Shown here: positions 53,782 through 61,642 of the stretch, in pieces
Layout of the letters: each line of letters begins with the position of its first letter
How positions within the stretch are numbered: the first letter of the stretch is position 1
Assembly (NCBI GenBank): GCA_000720375.1
Contig: JOAA01000018.1
Location: forward strand, 255,286 to 319,285
Direction of reading: 5' to 3'
DNA from: Rhodococcus rhodnii
GTDB taxonomy: Bacteria; Actinomycetota; Actinomycetes; Mycobacteriales; Pseudonocardiaceae
Length of the DNA stretch: 64,000 nucleotides
Position numbers and translations under genes: made by a program
Notes under the pieces: generated by a model
What the model was told of the DNA's origin: nothing
What the model saw: the letters and a program-made list of their open reading frames with translations, nothing else
Databases searched by the model: none

Positions 53782-54867
53782 GTGGCTGAACCTGATGTGA
53801 CGACCGTGCGCCCCAGCAACGTCCAACCGAGGGCTGATCTGGCGACACTGCCGTCGTACGTGCCCGGCCGGTCGATTCCCGGTGCGATCAAGCTGGCCAG
53901 CAACGAGGTCCCGGCGGGGCCGCTGCCCAGTGTGGCGAAGGCGATCGCGGACGCGGCCCTGCAGATCCACCGCTACCCGGACACCGGGGCGGGCGAGCTC
54001 ACCGCGCGGCTGGCCACCAAGCTCGGCGTGGCCGAGGCGCAGATCGCCGTCGGCTGCGGCTCGGTGAGCCTGTGCCAGCAGCTGATCCAGGCGACGTGCA
54101 CCGAACGCGACGAGGTGGTGTTCGGCTGGCGGTCGTTCGAGGCATACCCGATCGTCACGCACGTCGTCGGCGCGAAGCAGGTCCGCGTGCCGGTGACCAG
54201 CGACCACGCGCTCGACCTCGATGCGATGCTCGCCGCGATCACCCCGCGGACACGGCTGGTGTTCGTGTGCTCGCCCAACAATCCAACTGGAACGCTCGTG
54301 CGCAAGGCCGAGCTGGACCGGTTCCTGGCCGCGGTGCCGTCCAATGTGCTCGTTGTGCTGGACGAGGCCTACTTCGAGTTCGTCACGGACCCGGACGCTC
54401 CTGACGGCATCGATCACGTGCGCGAGCGCGACAACGTCGCCGTGCTGCGGACGTTCTCCAAGGCGTACGGCCTTGCCGGGCTGCGTGTCGGGTACTGCGT
54501 GGCCTCCGAGGAGATCACCGCCGCGGTTCGCAAGGTCTGCCTGCCGTTCAGCGTCAACCACCTGGCTCAGGCCGCCGCGATCGCCTCGCTGGAGGCGGAG
54601 GACGAGCTGTTCGAGCGCGTCCACGAGATCAAGGGCGAGCGGGTCCGGGTGCGCGACGAGCTGATCGCCACGGGCTACGAGGTGCCGGAGACCCAGGCGA
54701 ACTTCGTGTGGCTGCCACTCGGCGAGCGCACCGCCGAGTTCAACGAGCACTGCCTTGAGCACAAGGTCGTGGTGCGTGCGTTCGTCGGTGACGGCGCGCG
54801 CGTGACGATTGGGACACCCGAGGAGAACAACGTCTTCCTGGCCGCGGCGAAGTCGTTCAGTCGATAA
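53782..54867 (+). CDS. pat: Histidinol-phosphate/aromatic aminotransferase (class I/II, HisC-Pat type)
   Basis: A 361-residue PLP enzyme. Diagnostic stretches: IKLASNEVPAGPLPSVAKAI (substrate region), VGCGSVSLCQQLIQ, VCSPNNPTGTLV, LDEAYFEFV with the PLP-ring Asp, and RTFSKAYGLAGLRVGY with the Schiff-base Lys. Stand-alone HisC-like genes outside the his operon in actinomycetes usually encode Pat, which makes phenylalanine or tyrosine from their keto acids. The distinction from HisC cannot be made by eye. The 3' end overlaps the convergent TauE gene by 11 bases. Confidence 0.85.
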   Translation: MAEPDVTTVRPSNVQPRADLATLPSYVPGRSIPGAIKLASNEVPAGPLPSVAKAIADAALQIHRYPDTGAGELTARLATKLGVAEAQIAVGCGSVSLCQQLIQATCTERDEVVFGWRSFEAYPIVTHVVGAKQVRVPVTSDHALDLDAMLAAITPRTRLVFVCSPNNPTGTLVRKAELDRFLAAVPSNVLVVLDEAYFEFVTDPDAPDGIDHVRERDNVAVLRTFSKAYGLAGLRVGYCVASEEITAAVRKVCLPFSVNHLAQAAAIASLEAEDELFERVHEIKGERVRVRDELIATGYEVPETQANFVWLPLGERTAEFNEHCLEHKVVVRAFVGDGARVTIGTPEENNVFLAAAKSFSR

Positions 54868-55606
54868 CGAGCAGCACCACGGCGACCAGTCCGACCACGA
54901 CAATCAGCCCGCGCAGCACCGTCGGCGGCAGCCTCCGGCCGATCTTGGCCCCGAGGATGCCGCCGGCCGTCGAGCCTGCCGCGATCAGCAGCACGATCCA
55001 CCAGTCGACGTCCGCGATCGCCACGAACACCAGGCCCGCGACCAGGTTCACGCCCGCGGTCAGCACGTTCTTGAGCGCGTTGAGCCGTTGCAGCCGCTCG
55101 TCCATCAGGATGCCGAGCATGCCGACGAGCAGAACACCTTGCGCGGCACCGAAATAGCCGCCGTACACGCCCGTGCCGTACGCCGCCGCGATCGCGCTGG
55201 CGCCGCCGTGCTCGTGGCGTTCCATCGACGCGAGTTTGCGCGATAACCACGGCTGCGCCACGACAAGTATCAATGCGATCACAATCAGCACCGGCACGAC
55301 CGCTTCGAACACGTCCGGCGACAACACAAGCAGCAGCACCGCGCCCGTGACACCGCCGAGCAACGACGCCCCACCCAGCCGCAGCAAGCGTTTACGCTGA
55401 CCGGCCAGTTCACGGCGGTAGCCGATCGCGCCCGCGACACCGCCCGGCACCAGGCCGATGCTGTTGGACGCGTTGGCCACCACCGGCGGGTAACCGAGCG
55501 CGATCAGCACCGGGAATGTGATCAGTGTGCCGGAGCCGACGACCGTGTTGATCGCTCCGGCGCACACGCCGGCCAGTGCGATCAGGGTCGCCTCGAGAGG
55601 AGTCAT
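54857..55606 (-). CDS. TauE/SafE family membrane transporter
   Basis: A 249-residue protein with about seven membrane helices, the family's repeated glycine-proline signatures (GAINTVVGSGTLITFPVLIA at the start, SIGLVPGGVAGAIGYRREL and AGSTAGGILGAKIGRRLP in the second half). TauE/SafE proteins export sulfite, sulfoacetate or other organic anions. No sulfur genes lie next to it, so the substrate is open. Confidence 0.9.
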   Translation of the reverse strand: MTPLEATLIALAGVCAGAINTVVGSGTLITFPVLIALGYPPVVANASNSIGLVPGGVAGAIGYRRELAGQRKRLLRLGGASLLGGVTGAVLLLVLSPDVFEAVVPVLIVIALILVVAQPWLSRKLASMERHEHGGASAIAAAYGTGVYGGYFGAAQGVLLVGMLGILMDERLQRLNALKNVLTAGVNLVAGLVFVAIADVDWWIVLLIAAGSTAGGILGAKIGRRLPPTVLRGLIVVVGLVAVVLLVID

Positions 55607-55714
55607 CCGGGCGATCGTGACACGTGACTACGACGTTCGAGTGGCCGAGGTCGTGTAGATCACCGAAGATGTCCGCATACCTATACGGAGAGTGACCATC
55701 GGGAAGTGATCTGC

Positions 55715-56776
55715 ATGCGCGCGTCGATCGTCGCTTCGAGCGTGATCATGCTCGCGGCCGTCCTGACCAGCCCGGTTCACGCTGAGCAGCAGCGGCCGGT
55801 CAGCTATCGCGGATACGAACTGACCGTGCCCGCCGGCTGGCCGGTGATCGATCTGGCCAAGAACCCGACCGAGTGCGTGCGGTTCGACCGCAACGCGGTG
55901 TACCTCGGCAAACCCGGGCCGGATCAGCGGTGCGCGGCCGGGATGGGGCCGACGACCGACGCCGTGCTGATCGAACCGGTCGGCGACCGGACCCGCGTGA
56001 CCGTGACCGGGGACCGGTACGCCGCGATGGCCACCCGCGTCGACGAGGCCGCCGAGCCCGCGAAGGTCCGTACGGTCCAGCCCGGTGTCTACACAGGACT
56101 GGGATTCGACGCGTGCGCGGCGCCTTCGCAAGGCGCGATGGACGCGTGGCATGGCGGAACACAGTTCCGGGCGGTCGGCGTGTACATCGGCGGCATCCAC
56201 CGGGCGTGCGCGCAGCCGAACCTCACGCCTGGCTGGGTGGGCACGCAGGTCAAGAAGGGATGGCACCTGATCCCCACTTACGTTGGCCTGCAAGCGCCCT
56301 GCACGTCGTTCCGGCACCGGATCGACCTGAACACCGATGCCGCCCGCAGACAGGGCAGGGAGGCTGCCGTTGACGGCATCGCGCAGGCGTCGCGGTTGGG
56401 GATGAACCCGGGAACCGTGATCTACAACGACATGGAGGCGTACAACATCGGCGACGGGCCGTGCAGTGCGGCCGTGATGTCGTTCCTCAGTGGCTGGACC
56501 GATCAGCTGCGCGAACGCGGCTACCGTTCCGGTGTCTACAGCAGCGCGGGCTCGGGCATCACCGACCTGGTGCGCAACCACGACAATCGCGCGTACTCAC
56601 GGCCGGACCACGTCTGGTTCGCCTGGTGGAACGGACAAGCGAATGTGGACGGAGGCAAGTTCCTGCCCGCCGACCGGTGGCTGGGCGGCCGGATCCACCA
56701 GTACCTCGGCGGCCACGACGAGTCGTACAACGGCGTGACGATCAACATCGACAGCAATTTCCTTGATCTCAAGTAG
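55715..56776 (+). CDS. Secreted DUF1906 glycoside-hydrolase-like protein
   Basis: A 353-residue secreted protein. A Sec signal (SIVASSVIMLAAVLTSPVHA), a beta-rich N-terminal domain (to about 120), then the DUF1906 TIM-barrel: GVYTGLGFDACAAPSQGAMD, AVGVYIGGIHRAC, HLIPTYVGLQAPC, VIYNDMEAYNI with the acidic pair, YRSGVYSSAGSGI, VWFAWWNGQAN and the closing VTINIDSNFLD. It resembles mycobacterial Rv2525c, a twin-arginine or Sec exported wall-associated protein. ATG 55715 is preferred over GTG 55706 because it starts the signal peptide. Confidence 0.9.
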   Translation: MRASIVASSVIMLAAVLTSPVHAEQQRPVSYRGYELTVPAGWPVIDLAKNPTECVRFDRNAVYLGKPGPDQRCAAGMGPTTDAVLIEPVGDRTRVTVTGDRYAAMATRVDEAAEPAKVRTVQPGVYTGLGFDACAAPSQGAMDAWHGGTQFRAVGVYIGGIHRACAQPNLTPGWVGTQVKKGWHLIPTYVGLQAPCTSFRHRIDLNTDAARRQGREAAVDGIAQASRLGMNPGTVIYNDMEAYNIGDGPCSAAVMSFLSGWTDQLRERGYRSGVYSSAGSGITDLVRNHDNRAYSRPDHVWFAWWNGQANVDGGKFLPADRWLGGRIHQYLGGHDESYNGVTINIDSNFLDLK

Positions 56777-57764
56777 TTCTGCCGGTGACGAAGTCGCACA
56801 GGGCGAACAAGGCGGCCCGGGCGGGGATGTTCGGCAGGTCGTAGAGCATGTCCTTGGCACGCTGGACGTGCCGGTCCGCCTCCTGGCGCGCCCGCTCCAG
56901 TCCTGGTGAGGCGCGCAGCATGTCCAGCACCTCGGCCCGGCGGCCATCGTCGGTGATGGGCTCGGCGACCAGATCGGCGATGTCCGGATTGTGCTCGATC
57001 GCGTAAAGCACGGGCAGCGTCACGATTCCCTCACGCAGGTCGGTGCCTGGCGCTTTGCCGAGGTCCCGCTCGGTCGCCTCGATGTCGAGGATGTCGTCGG
57101 AGATCTGGAACGCCATGCCGAGAACTTCGCCGTACATGTCCAAAGCGCTGACCACATCGCGGTCCGCCCCGGAGACCATGCCGCCGAGCCGGATCGACAT
57201 CGAGATCAGCGAGGCCGATTTGTCCGACATGACCCGAAGGCAGTGCCCGATCCTGTCCACACCCGGTTGCGGGCCAACGGTTTCGGCCATCTGGCCGCGA
57301 ACCAGTCGACCGAGTGTACGAACCTGCAGGCGCAGCGCGGCATCGCCGAGGTTCGCACCCAGATCCGCCGCCCTGGCCAGCAAGTAGTCGCCGAGCAGCA
57401 CCGCGACCGTGTTGTTCCACCTGGTGTTCGCGGTGACCGCGCCGTGCCGGACGCGCGCCTCGTCCATCACGTCGTCGTGGTACAGCGTCGCGACGTGCAC
57501 GAGTTCGGCCACGACCGCCGCGTCCAGCACGCTTTCCGTGCGTGATTCACCGAACTGCGCGCCCAGCAACACCATCATCGGCCGAAACCGCTTGCCACCT
57601 GCGTCGATCAGGTGCGTCGCGGCTCGGGACAGGAACGGGTTCTCCGGATCGCGCAACGTCTTCCGCAGCCGGTCCTCGACTTGGCCGAGTTGTGTGCGCA
57701 GCACGTGCGCCAGTTCCTCATCGATGGCCTGGATGATCGTTCTGGCGCCGGTGCTTGTGTTCAT
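56769..57764 (-). CDS. Long-chain polyprenyl diphosphate synthase
   Basis: A 331-residue trans-prenyltransferase with both Asp-rich motifs, LYHDDVMDEARVRHG (first) and FQISDDILDIEA (second), plus GGKRFRPMMVLL. It condenses isopentenyl diphosphate units to a C35-C50 chain, in actinomycetes normally the side chain of menaquinone. The frame is open far upstream, but ATG 57764 gives the family's usual length and N-terminus (IIQAIDEELAHVLRTQLGQV). It overlaps the convergent DUF1906 gene by 8 bases. Confidence 0.92.
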   Translation of the reverse strand: MNTSTGARTIIQAIDEELAHVLRTQLGQVEDRLRKTLRDPENPFLSRAATHLIDAGGKRFRPMMVLLGAQFGESRTESVLDAAVVAELVHVATLYHDDVMDEARVRHGAVTANTRWNNTVAVLLGDYLLARAADLGANLGDAALRLQVRTLGRLVRGQMAETVGPQPGVDRIGHCLRVMSDKSASLISMSIRLGGMVSGADRDVVSALDMYGEVLGMAFQISDDILDIEATERDLGKAPGTDLREGIVTLPVLYAIEHNPDIADLVAEPITDDGRRAEVLDMLRASPGLERARQEADRHVQRAKDMLYDLPNIPARAALFALCDFVTGRTT

Positions 57765-57905
57765 AACGTTCACGGTCGCTTTGCCGCAGGTCCCGGCACA
57801 TCGATCGGTGGAGCGAGGCAAATCCCTCCGCAGAGGGAGATCCGCGTTGTAACACCGGGACCCCCGCTGGGGATCTGTCCGGTAACCGAGCCGGTTAGGA
57901 AAGCT

Positions 57906-58355
57906 ATGGGTGGCAGACCGTGGCACTGGATCGCCGCAGGTACGGCCGCAGCCGCGGTTGTCGGTGCGGTGCTGATGCAGGACACATCGAACGTCAGCGG
58001 CTTTGTCTCGCATCCGTTCGCGACTGTCGACTACAAACCTGACGTCGGCAGCCCGATCCTGGTGACGCCGACGGTGGACGCGACGACCGTGCGCCAGACG
58101 ACCGCCGCGGCCACACCGCCGCCGGTGAAACCGACTCATTCGCCGCCGAAGCAAGCCCCGGTGCAGGAGTCGACGCGGCACGATCCGTCAAAGACGTCAA
58201 GATGGACGATCACCATCACAGTTCCCGAACTACCGCTGTTCTTCCCGGATTGTGACACCGCGAAGTTCTTTGGCCGCGCACCACTTCGCCGCGGCGAACC
58301 GGGCTACCGGGACGAACTCGACAGGGACCGCGACGGCGTCGCCTGTGAGCATTAG
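57906..58355 (+). CDS. Membrane-anchored Excalibur calcium-binding protein
   Basis: A 149-residue protein with an N-terminal anchor (WHWIAAGTAAAAVVGAVLMQ), a Pro/Thr-rich spacer, and a C-terminal Excalibur domain: FFPDCDTAKFFGRAPLRRGE, PGYRDELDRDRDGVACEH. The DxDxDG loop binds calcium, and two cysteines close the domain. These proteins are displayed on the cell surface; targets are unknown. Confidence 0.9.
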   Translation: MGGRPWHWIAAGTAAAAVVGAVLMQDTSNVSGFVSHPFATVDYKPDVGSPILVTPTVDATTVRQTTAAATPPPVKPTHSPPKQAPVQESTRHDPSKTSRWTITITVPELPLFFPDCDTAKFFGRAPLRRGEPGYRDELDRDRDGVACEH

Positions 58356-58409
58356 CCGGTAGCGACGCTACTTATGTAACACACTCCGGGGCAACGGGTA
58401 CATGCAGGT

Positions 58410-58706
58410 GTGACCACGGAATCCAAGACAGCAGCATGGCTACTGGGACTCGTCGCCGTGGTCGCGATTTTCCTGACCTTCTCGTTGGAGGACAGCCGAG
58501 CCGAGTCGACGATCCCAGGTGACCTGCCCGGAAAGACCGCTGTCGTAGCGGACAACCAGCTCAGGAAACTGGGATTCGCCAACATCATGTACATGTCGGA
58601 CATCGGCGGCTCGGCTGTCGTTCGTCCGGAGTGGACAGTCATTTCGGTCGAAGGTGCCGGTCAGACCGTTGGACTCGACGCGTGGATCACCGTCAAGGTG
58701 CGGTGA
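58410..58706 (+). CDS. Small membrane-anchored PASTA-like protein
   Basis: A 98-residue protein from a GTG/ATG start region at 58410: a membrane helix (AAWLLGLVAVVAIFLTFSLE) followed by one PASTA-like module (PGDLPGKTAVVADNQLRKLG, then WTVISVEGAGQTVGLDAWIT). Single PASTA domains bind peptidoglycan stems or beta-lactams in kinases and PBPs. Here it stands alone. It overlaps the convergent NUDIX gene by 14 bases. Confidence 0.75.
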   Translation: MTTESKTAAWLLGLVAVVAIFLTFSLEDSRAESTIPGDLPGKTAVVADNQLRKLGFANIMYMSDIGGSAVVRPEWTVISVEGAGQTVGLDAWITVKVR

Positions 58707-59829
58707 ACACGGCAGCGAGCACACCTAACGTCGCCCAGTCTGCGTGACCGTTGTCCAGGATTTCCCCGTATGTACGCACTTCGACGAAGGTTCGTTCGGA
58801 ATCCTCGAGGACGCCGTGGGGGCCGGGATTCTCCCGCAACTGGACGATCTCCGCATCGGTCAGCAAAACCGAGAAAACGTGGACCCGATGCGCGGACAGT
58901 GTGGCAATTACTTGCCGCACTTGGCTTTGCCGCAACCGTTCGGTCGCGATCCGCAACCCGGTCTCCTCGGCGAGCTCGTGCACGGCCTGCGTGACAGGCT
59001 CGCCTTGCATCACGCCCCCACCGGGCAGCTCATGCACGTAACCGTCGATCGAGCACGCCGGCGACCGGAACTCCCGCACCAGCACGACTTCGTTCTGCCG
59101 GATCGTCTCACCGGGCCGGTAGGCCACAATGGACACGACATCCGGCCTGCCGAGCACGATCTCGTTGTGCTTCTCCCGATTCTCCGCGCCGACCCGCATC
59201 CGCGCGTGGAAAGCCCAGAGGAACTGCCGGTGAATCCACAACAGACGGCCATCGATGAGAACGTTCCCCGCCGCTTGCTGTGTGGACAACCAATTGCGGA
59301 ACGTCGGAATCCGCCACGCGAGCAAAGGCACATGCCGCTCGCCGTCACGCCGATACGCGCCGTCGCCAAGCAATGCGAGCGTCGCACGAACGGTTTCCGG
59401 CAACGTCGACGTCACCTGCGCGCCGCGTTGCCTTGCGTGGTGCTGCATGTAGCGCACGTGCTGCGCGTTCTCCGGAGCACCGAGCACGACCCGGCCGGAG
59501 GACTCGTACCGGCCGAACTCGATGTTCGTGGTGAGCCCGGGCAGGGTGGACATTTCCCTTGGTACCCAGAAGAGAATGCCGTCCGCCGCGTCCAGCCACC
59601 GCTCCTCCCAAGCGATCTGGTCGTCGTACGACGGATATCTCGTGCCGTCCGGCGGTTCCGGAACGAAGACGACCAGGCTGGCGGTCTTGGTCCACTGCCG
59701 CTCGATCTCGGCGAGCGCCTCCGGCCGCCAGCTGCGCACGTCATCACGGCGTGGCGTCGGGCCGGCCAGGAAAATCGACGCGTCCCACGCGTCCGGCGGT
59801 TCTTGTCCCGCGTAGACGACCTTCATCAC
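58693..59829 (-). CDS. Nucleoside 2-deoxyribosyltransferase-like domain fused to a NUDIX hydrolase
   Basis: A 378-residue two-domain protein. Residues 1-125 look like a nucleoside 2-deoxyribosyltransferase (SIFLAGPTPRRDDVRSWRPE, VFVPEPPDGTRYPSYDDQIA, WEERWLDAADGILFWVPREM, TTNIEFGRYESSGRVVLGAP). A linker of about 80 residues follows. Residues 210-378 are a NUDIX domain with the box GGVMQGEPVTQAVHELAEETG, in which His replaces the usual Arg. Such fusions suggest sanitising or salvaging a modified nucleotide. It overlaps the start of nothing but the end of the methyltransferase frame (4 bases), so the two minus-strand genes are coupled. Confidence 0.8.
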   Translation of the reverse strand: MMKVVYAGQEPPDAWDASIFLAGPTPRRDDVRSWRPEALAEIERQWTKTASLVVFVPEPPDGTRYPSYDDQIAWEERWLDAADGILFWVPREMSTLPGLTTNIEFGRYESSGRVVLGAPENAQHVRYMQHHARQRGAQVTSTLPETVRATLALLGDGAYRRDGERHVPLLAWRIPTFRNWLSTQQAAGNVLIDGRLLWIHRQFLWAFHARMRVGAENREKHNEIVLGRPDVVSIVAYRPGETIRQNEVVLVREFRSPACSIDGYVHELPGGGVMQGEPVTQAVHELAEETGLRIATERLRQSQVRQVIATLSAHRVHVFSVLLTDAEIVQLRENPGPHGVLEDSERTFVEVRTYGEILDNGHADWATLGVLAAVFTAP

Positions 59830-61046
59830 GCCGGCTTCCTCGCAACGACGACGCTGTAGCCCGCGGTGGTCGGCCGCAGATGGATGTCCTCGAACCCGAT
59901 CGGGCCAAGGATCCGCGCCAGCTCAGGGGTCGAGTAACACTTGCCCACGGTCATCAGCATCATCCGGACGGAGAACTCGGCCTGCCGCAACGGCCCCGAC
60001 TTGGCGTCGTCCAGGTGCATGTCGTGATCGACGATGACCCCGCCCGGCGGCAACGCGGCGAAGGAGGCAGCGGCGAGTTTGCCGATGCTCTGCGCATCCC
60101 AGTCGTGCCAGACGTTCGAGTACAGGTGCAGGTCGAAGCCTTGCGGCAGGTCGCCGAACATGTCGCCGGCGATCACGTCCACCCGGTCGGACAGGCCACG
60201 GGCCGCGATGGATTCGCGGGTGAAGTCGACAACCGAGGGCAGATCGAGCACGGCCGCGGACGTCCCCGGCAAGGCTTGGACGAGCGAGCAGGCGTAGATC
60301 CCGGAACTCCCACCGATGTCGAGGATCTTCCGAACCGACCCGGTTATCTCCCCAGTAACTCCATCCCCCACCACTCCCGGGGGGCTCCCCGCTTGCCAGC
60401 CTACCGATGGGGGGTGATCAACAGGGGTTGTGTCGTGCGCGCTGTGGACAACCTCCGGGGTGTGGACAACTGGGGTGTGTGGATCTTCGGCCGGGGCTGC
60501 TTGTCGGTTGTCCCCGGTAGGCTGGATTTCGGGGGCCGGCGACCGCCCGAGGTCGCGAAGCACCTCGCCGAGAGCGGGGCCCAGATAAGTGCCGCGGGCG
60601 TTCATCGCGGCGCTGAACGAGTCGGCGAAGTCGTTCTCCGACATCCGGTCCAGCCAGTCGCCGCCGTCGCCCTCCCATGACGCGGGCTGTCCGGTCCTGA
60701 GCACCTGACTGGCCTGCCGACAGCCCTGCCGGGTGCTCACCGTTCGCACGTAATGCCGCAAGTCGATACTCGAACCGGCCCGCAGGTACTGCTCAGCCGG
60801 CTCGGTCACCCGAACGGCGCCGTCCGGCAGGCGTTCCAGAAGTCCCAGCGCCGCAAGGTAAGTCAGGGTCACGTCCGCGGCGCGCTCGTCGATCTCGAGC
60901 AACTCGCTGAGTTGCTGCGCGGTTGTCGCGTCTCGCTGCGCCAATCGAGTGAAGATATCGAACTCCGCCACCACCGTGACGAAGAGATCAGCCGCATACG
61001 TGCTGTTCACCAATCCGACGATGTCGCCGGGCCCCAGTATCGTCAT
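59826..61046 (-). CDS. O-methyltransferase-type SAM methyltransferase with a 70-residue insert
   Basis: A 406-residue protein from ATG 61046. The N-terminal winged dimerisation domain (LVNSTYAADLFVTVVAEFDI, LLEIDERAADVTLTYLAALG) and the C-terminal SAM domain (KILDIGGSSGIYACSLVQAL, VIAGDMFGDLPQGFDLHLYS, CYSTPELARILGPIGFEDIH) are those of plant/actinomycete small-molecule O-methyltransferases. Between them (about residues 167-236) sits a low-complexity His/Pro-rich insert absent from the family. The encoding DNA (60330-60540) contains an inverted repeat and two DnaA-box-like nonamers. Substrate unknown. Confidence 0.8.
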   Translation of the reverse strand: MTILGPGDIVGLVNSTYAADLFVTVVAEFDIFTRLAQRDATTAQQLSELLEIDERAADVTLTYLAALGLLERLPDGAVRVTEPAEQYLRAGSSIDLRHYVRTVSTRQGCRQASQVLRTGQPASWEGDGGDWLDRMSENDFADSFSAAMNARGTYLGPALGEVLRDLGRSPAPEIQPTGDNRQAAPAEDPHTPVVHTPEVVHSAHDTTPVDHPPSVGWQAGSPPGVVGDGVTGEITGSVRKILDIGGSSGIYACSLVQALPGTSAAVLDLPSVVDFTRESIAARGLSDRVDVIAGDMFGDLPQGFDLHLYSNVWHDWDAQSIGKLAAASFAALPPGGVIVDHDMHLDDAKSGPLRQAEFSVRMMLMTVGKCYSTPELARILGPIGFEDIHLRPTTAGYSVVVARKPA

Positions 61047-61084
61047 ACAGTGATCTTGGCCGTCAAAGCCGGGACGGCGCAATG

Positions 61085-61420
61085 CTAACGGACTTCTTGG
61101 ACAACGCTCGTGCCCGAGCCGGAGCGGGACTCCCACTCCCATTTCTCGGTCAGCCGGAGCCGGCCGTCGGCGAGTGTTTCGATCCTTGACACGCAGTGCC
61201 CGGTATTCGTCTCGCCCGCTGTATTCAGTTGCGCGTAACGGAAATCCAGGGTGTCACCGGTCCGCGTGCCGACCAGGTAGCCACGGCTGATCTTGCCGCC
61301 GGCGTACTCCGCCCAGATCTCGCCGTCTTTCTCGTGATACGTGAACTCGGTCGTCGCCTCGACCTCGCCGCCGACCGTATCGGCAACCGCCCTGAACTTC
61401 CGGCCGTCAAGACTGTCCAC
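61085..61420 (-). CDS. Small hypothetical protein of an acyl-glutamate-synthase-labelled family
   Basis: A 111-residue protein. GTG 61420 has an AAGGAG site and begins DSLDGRKFRAVADTVGGEVE; the frame is open upstream to 61501. The core FTYHEKDGEIWAEYAGGKIS, RGYLVGTRTGDTLDFRYAQL and RLTEKWEWESRSG forms a strand-rich barrel. Databases often call this family n-acetylglutamate synthase by transfer, which the sequence does not support. Function unknown. Confidence 0.7.
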   Translation of the reverse strand: MDSLDGRKFRAVADTVGGEVEATTEFTYHEKDGEIWAEYAGGKISRGYLVGTRTGDTLDFRYAQLNTAGETNTGHCVSRIETLADGRLRLTEKWEWESRSGSGTSVVQEVR

Positions 61421-61642
61421 TGCCCGGTGCTCCTTGAAATGTCCACTTTTCCGCCCGAAGGGGCGGCTGCCCGCGGCAAGCCTACTGTCACGACTGGTCA
61501 CCTAGGGGAATCGGCAGGACACAACGCGTATTTCGCCCTCGCCGGGTGAAACATTTCCGGCCGACCGGCGATATTTCCAAAGCACTGCAAGATTTGCGCA
61601 AGCCCCGCGCGTCATCCTGGTCTTGACCTGAGGGGGGTCGAA

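Noticed and set aside
53665..54903. 412-codon frame antisense to the aminotransferase
   Set aside because: His/Asp/Arg-rich shadow of the real gene 53782-54867, with no recognisable domain.
57765..58181. N-terminal extension of the polyprenyl synthase by 139 codons
   Set aside because: Arg-rich sequence outside the family, overlapping the Excalibur gene; ATG 57764 gives the normal length.
60440..60475. Chromosomal origin suggested by TGTGGACAAC nonamers
   Set aside because: Only two close copies, inside a gene, with no dnaA/dnaN or gyr genes nearby; kept only as part of the insert finding.
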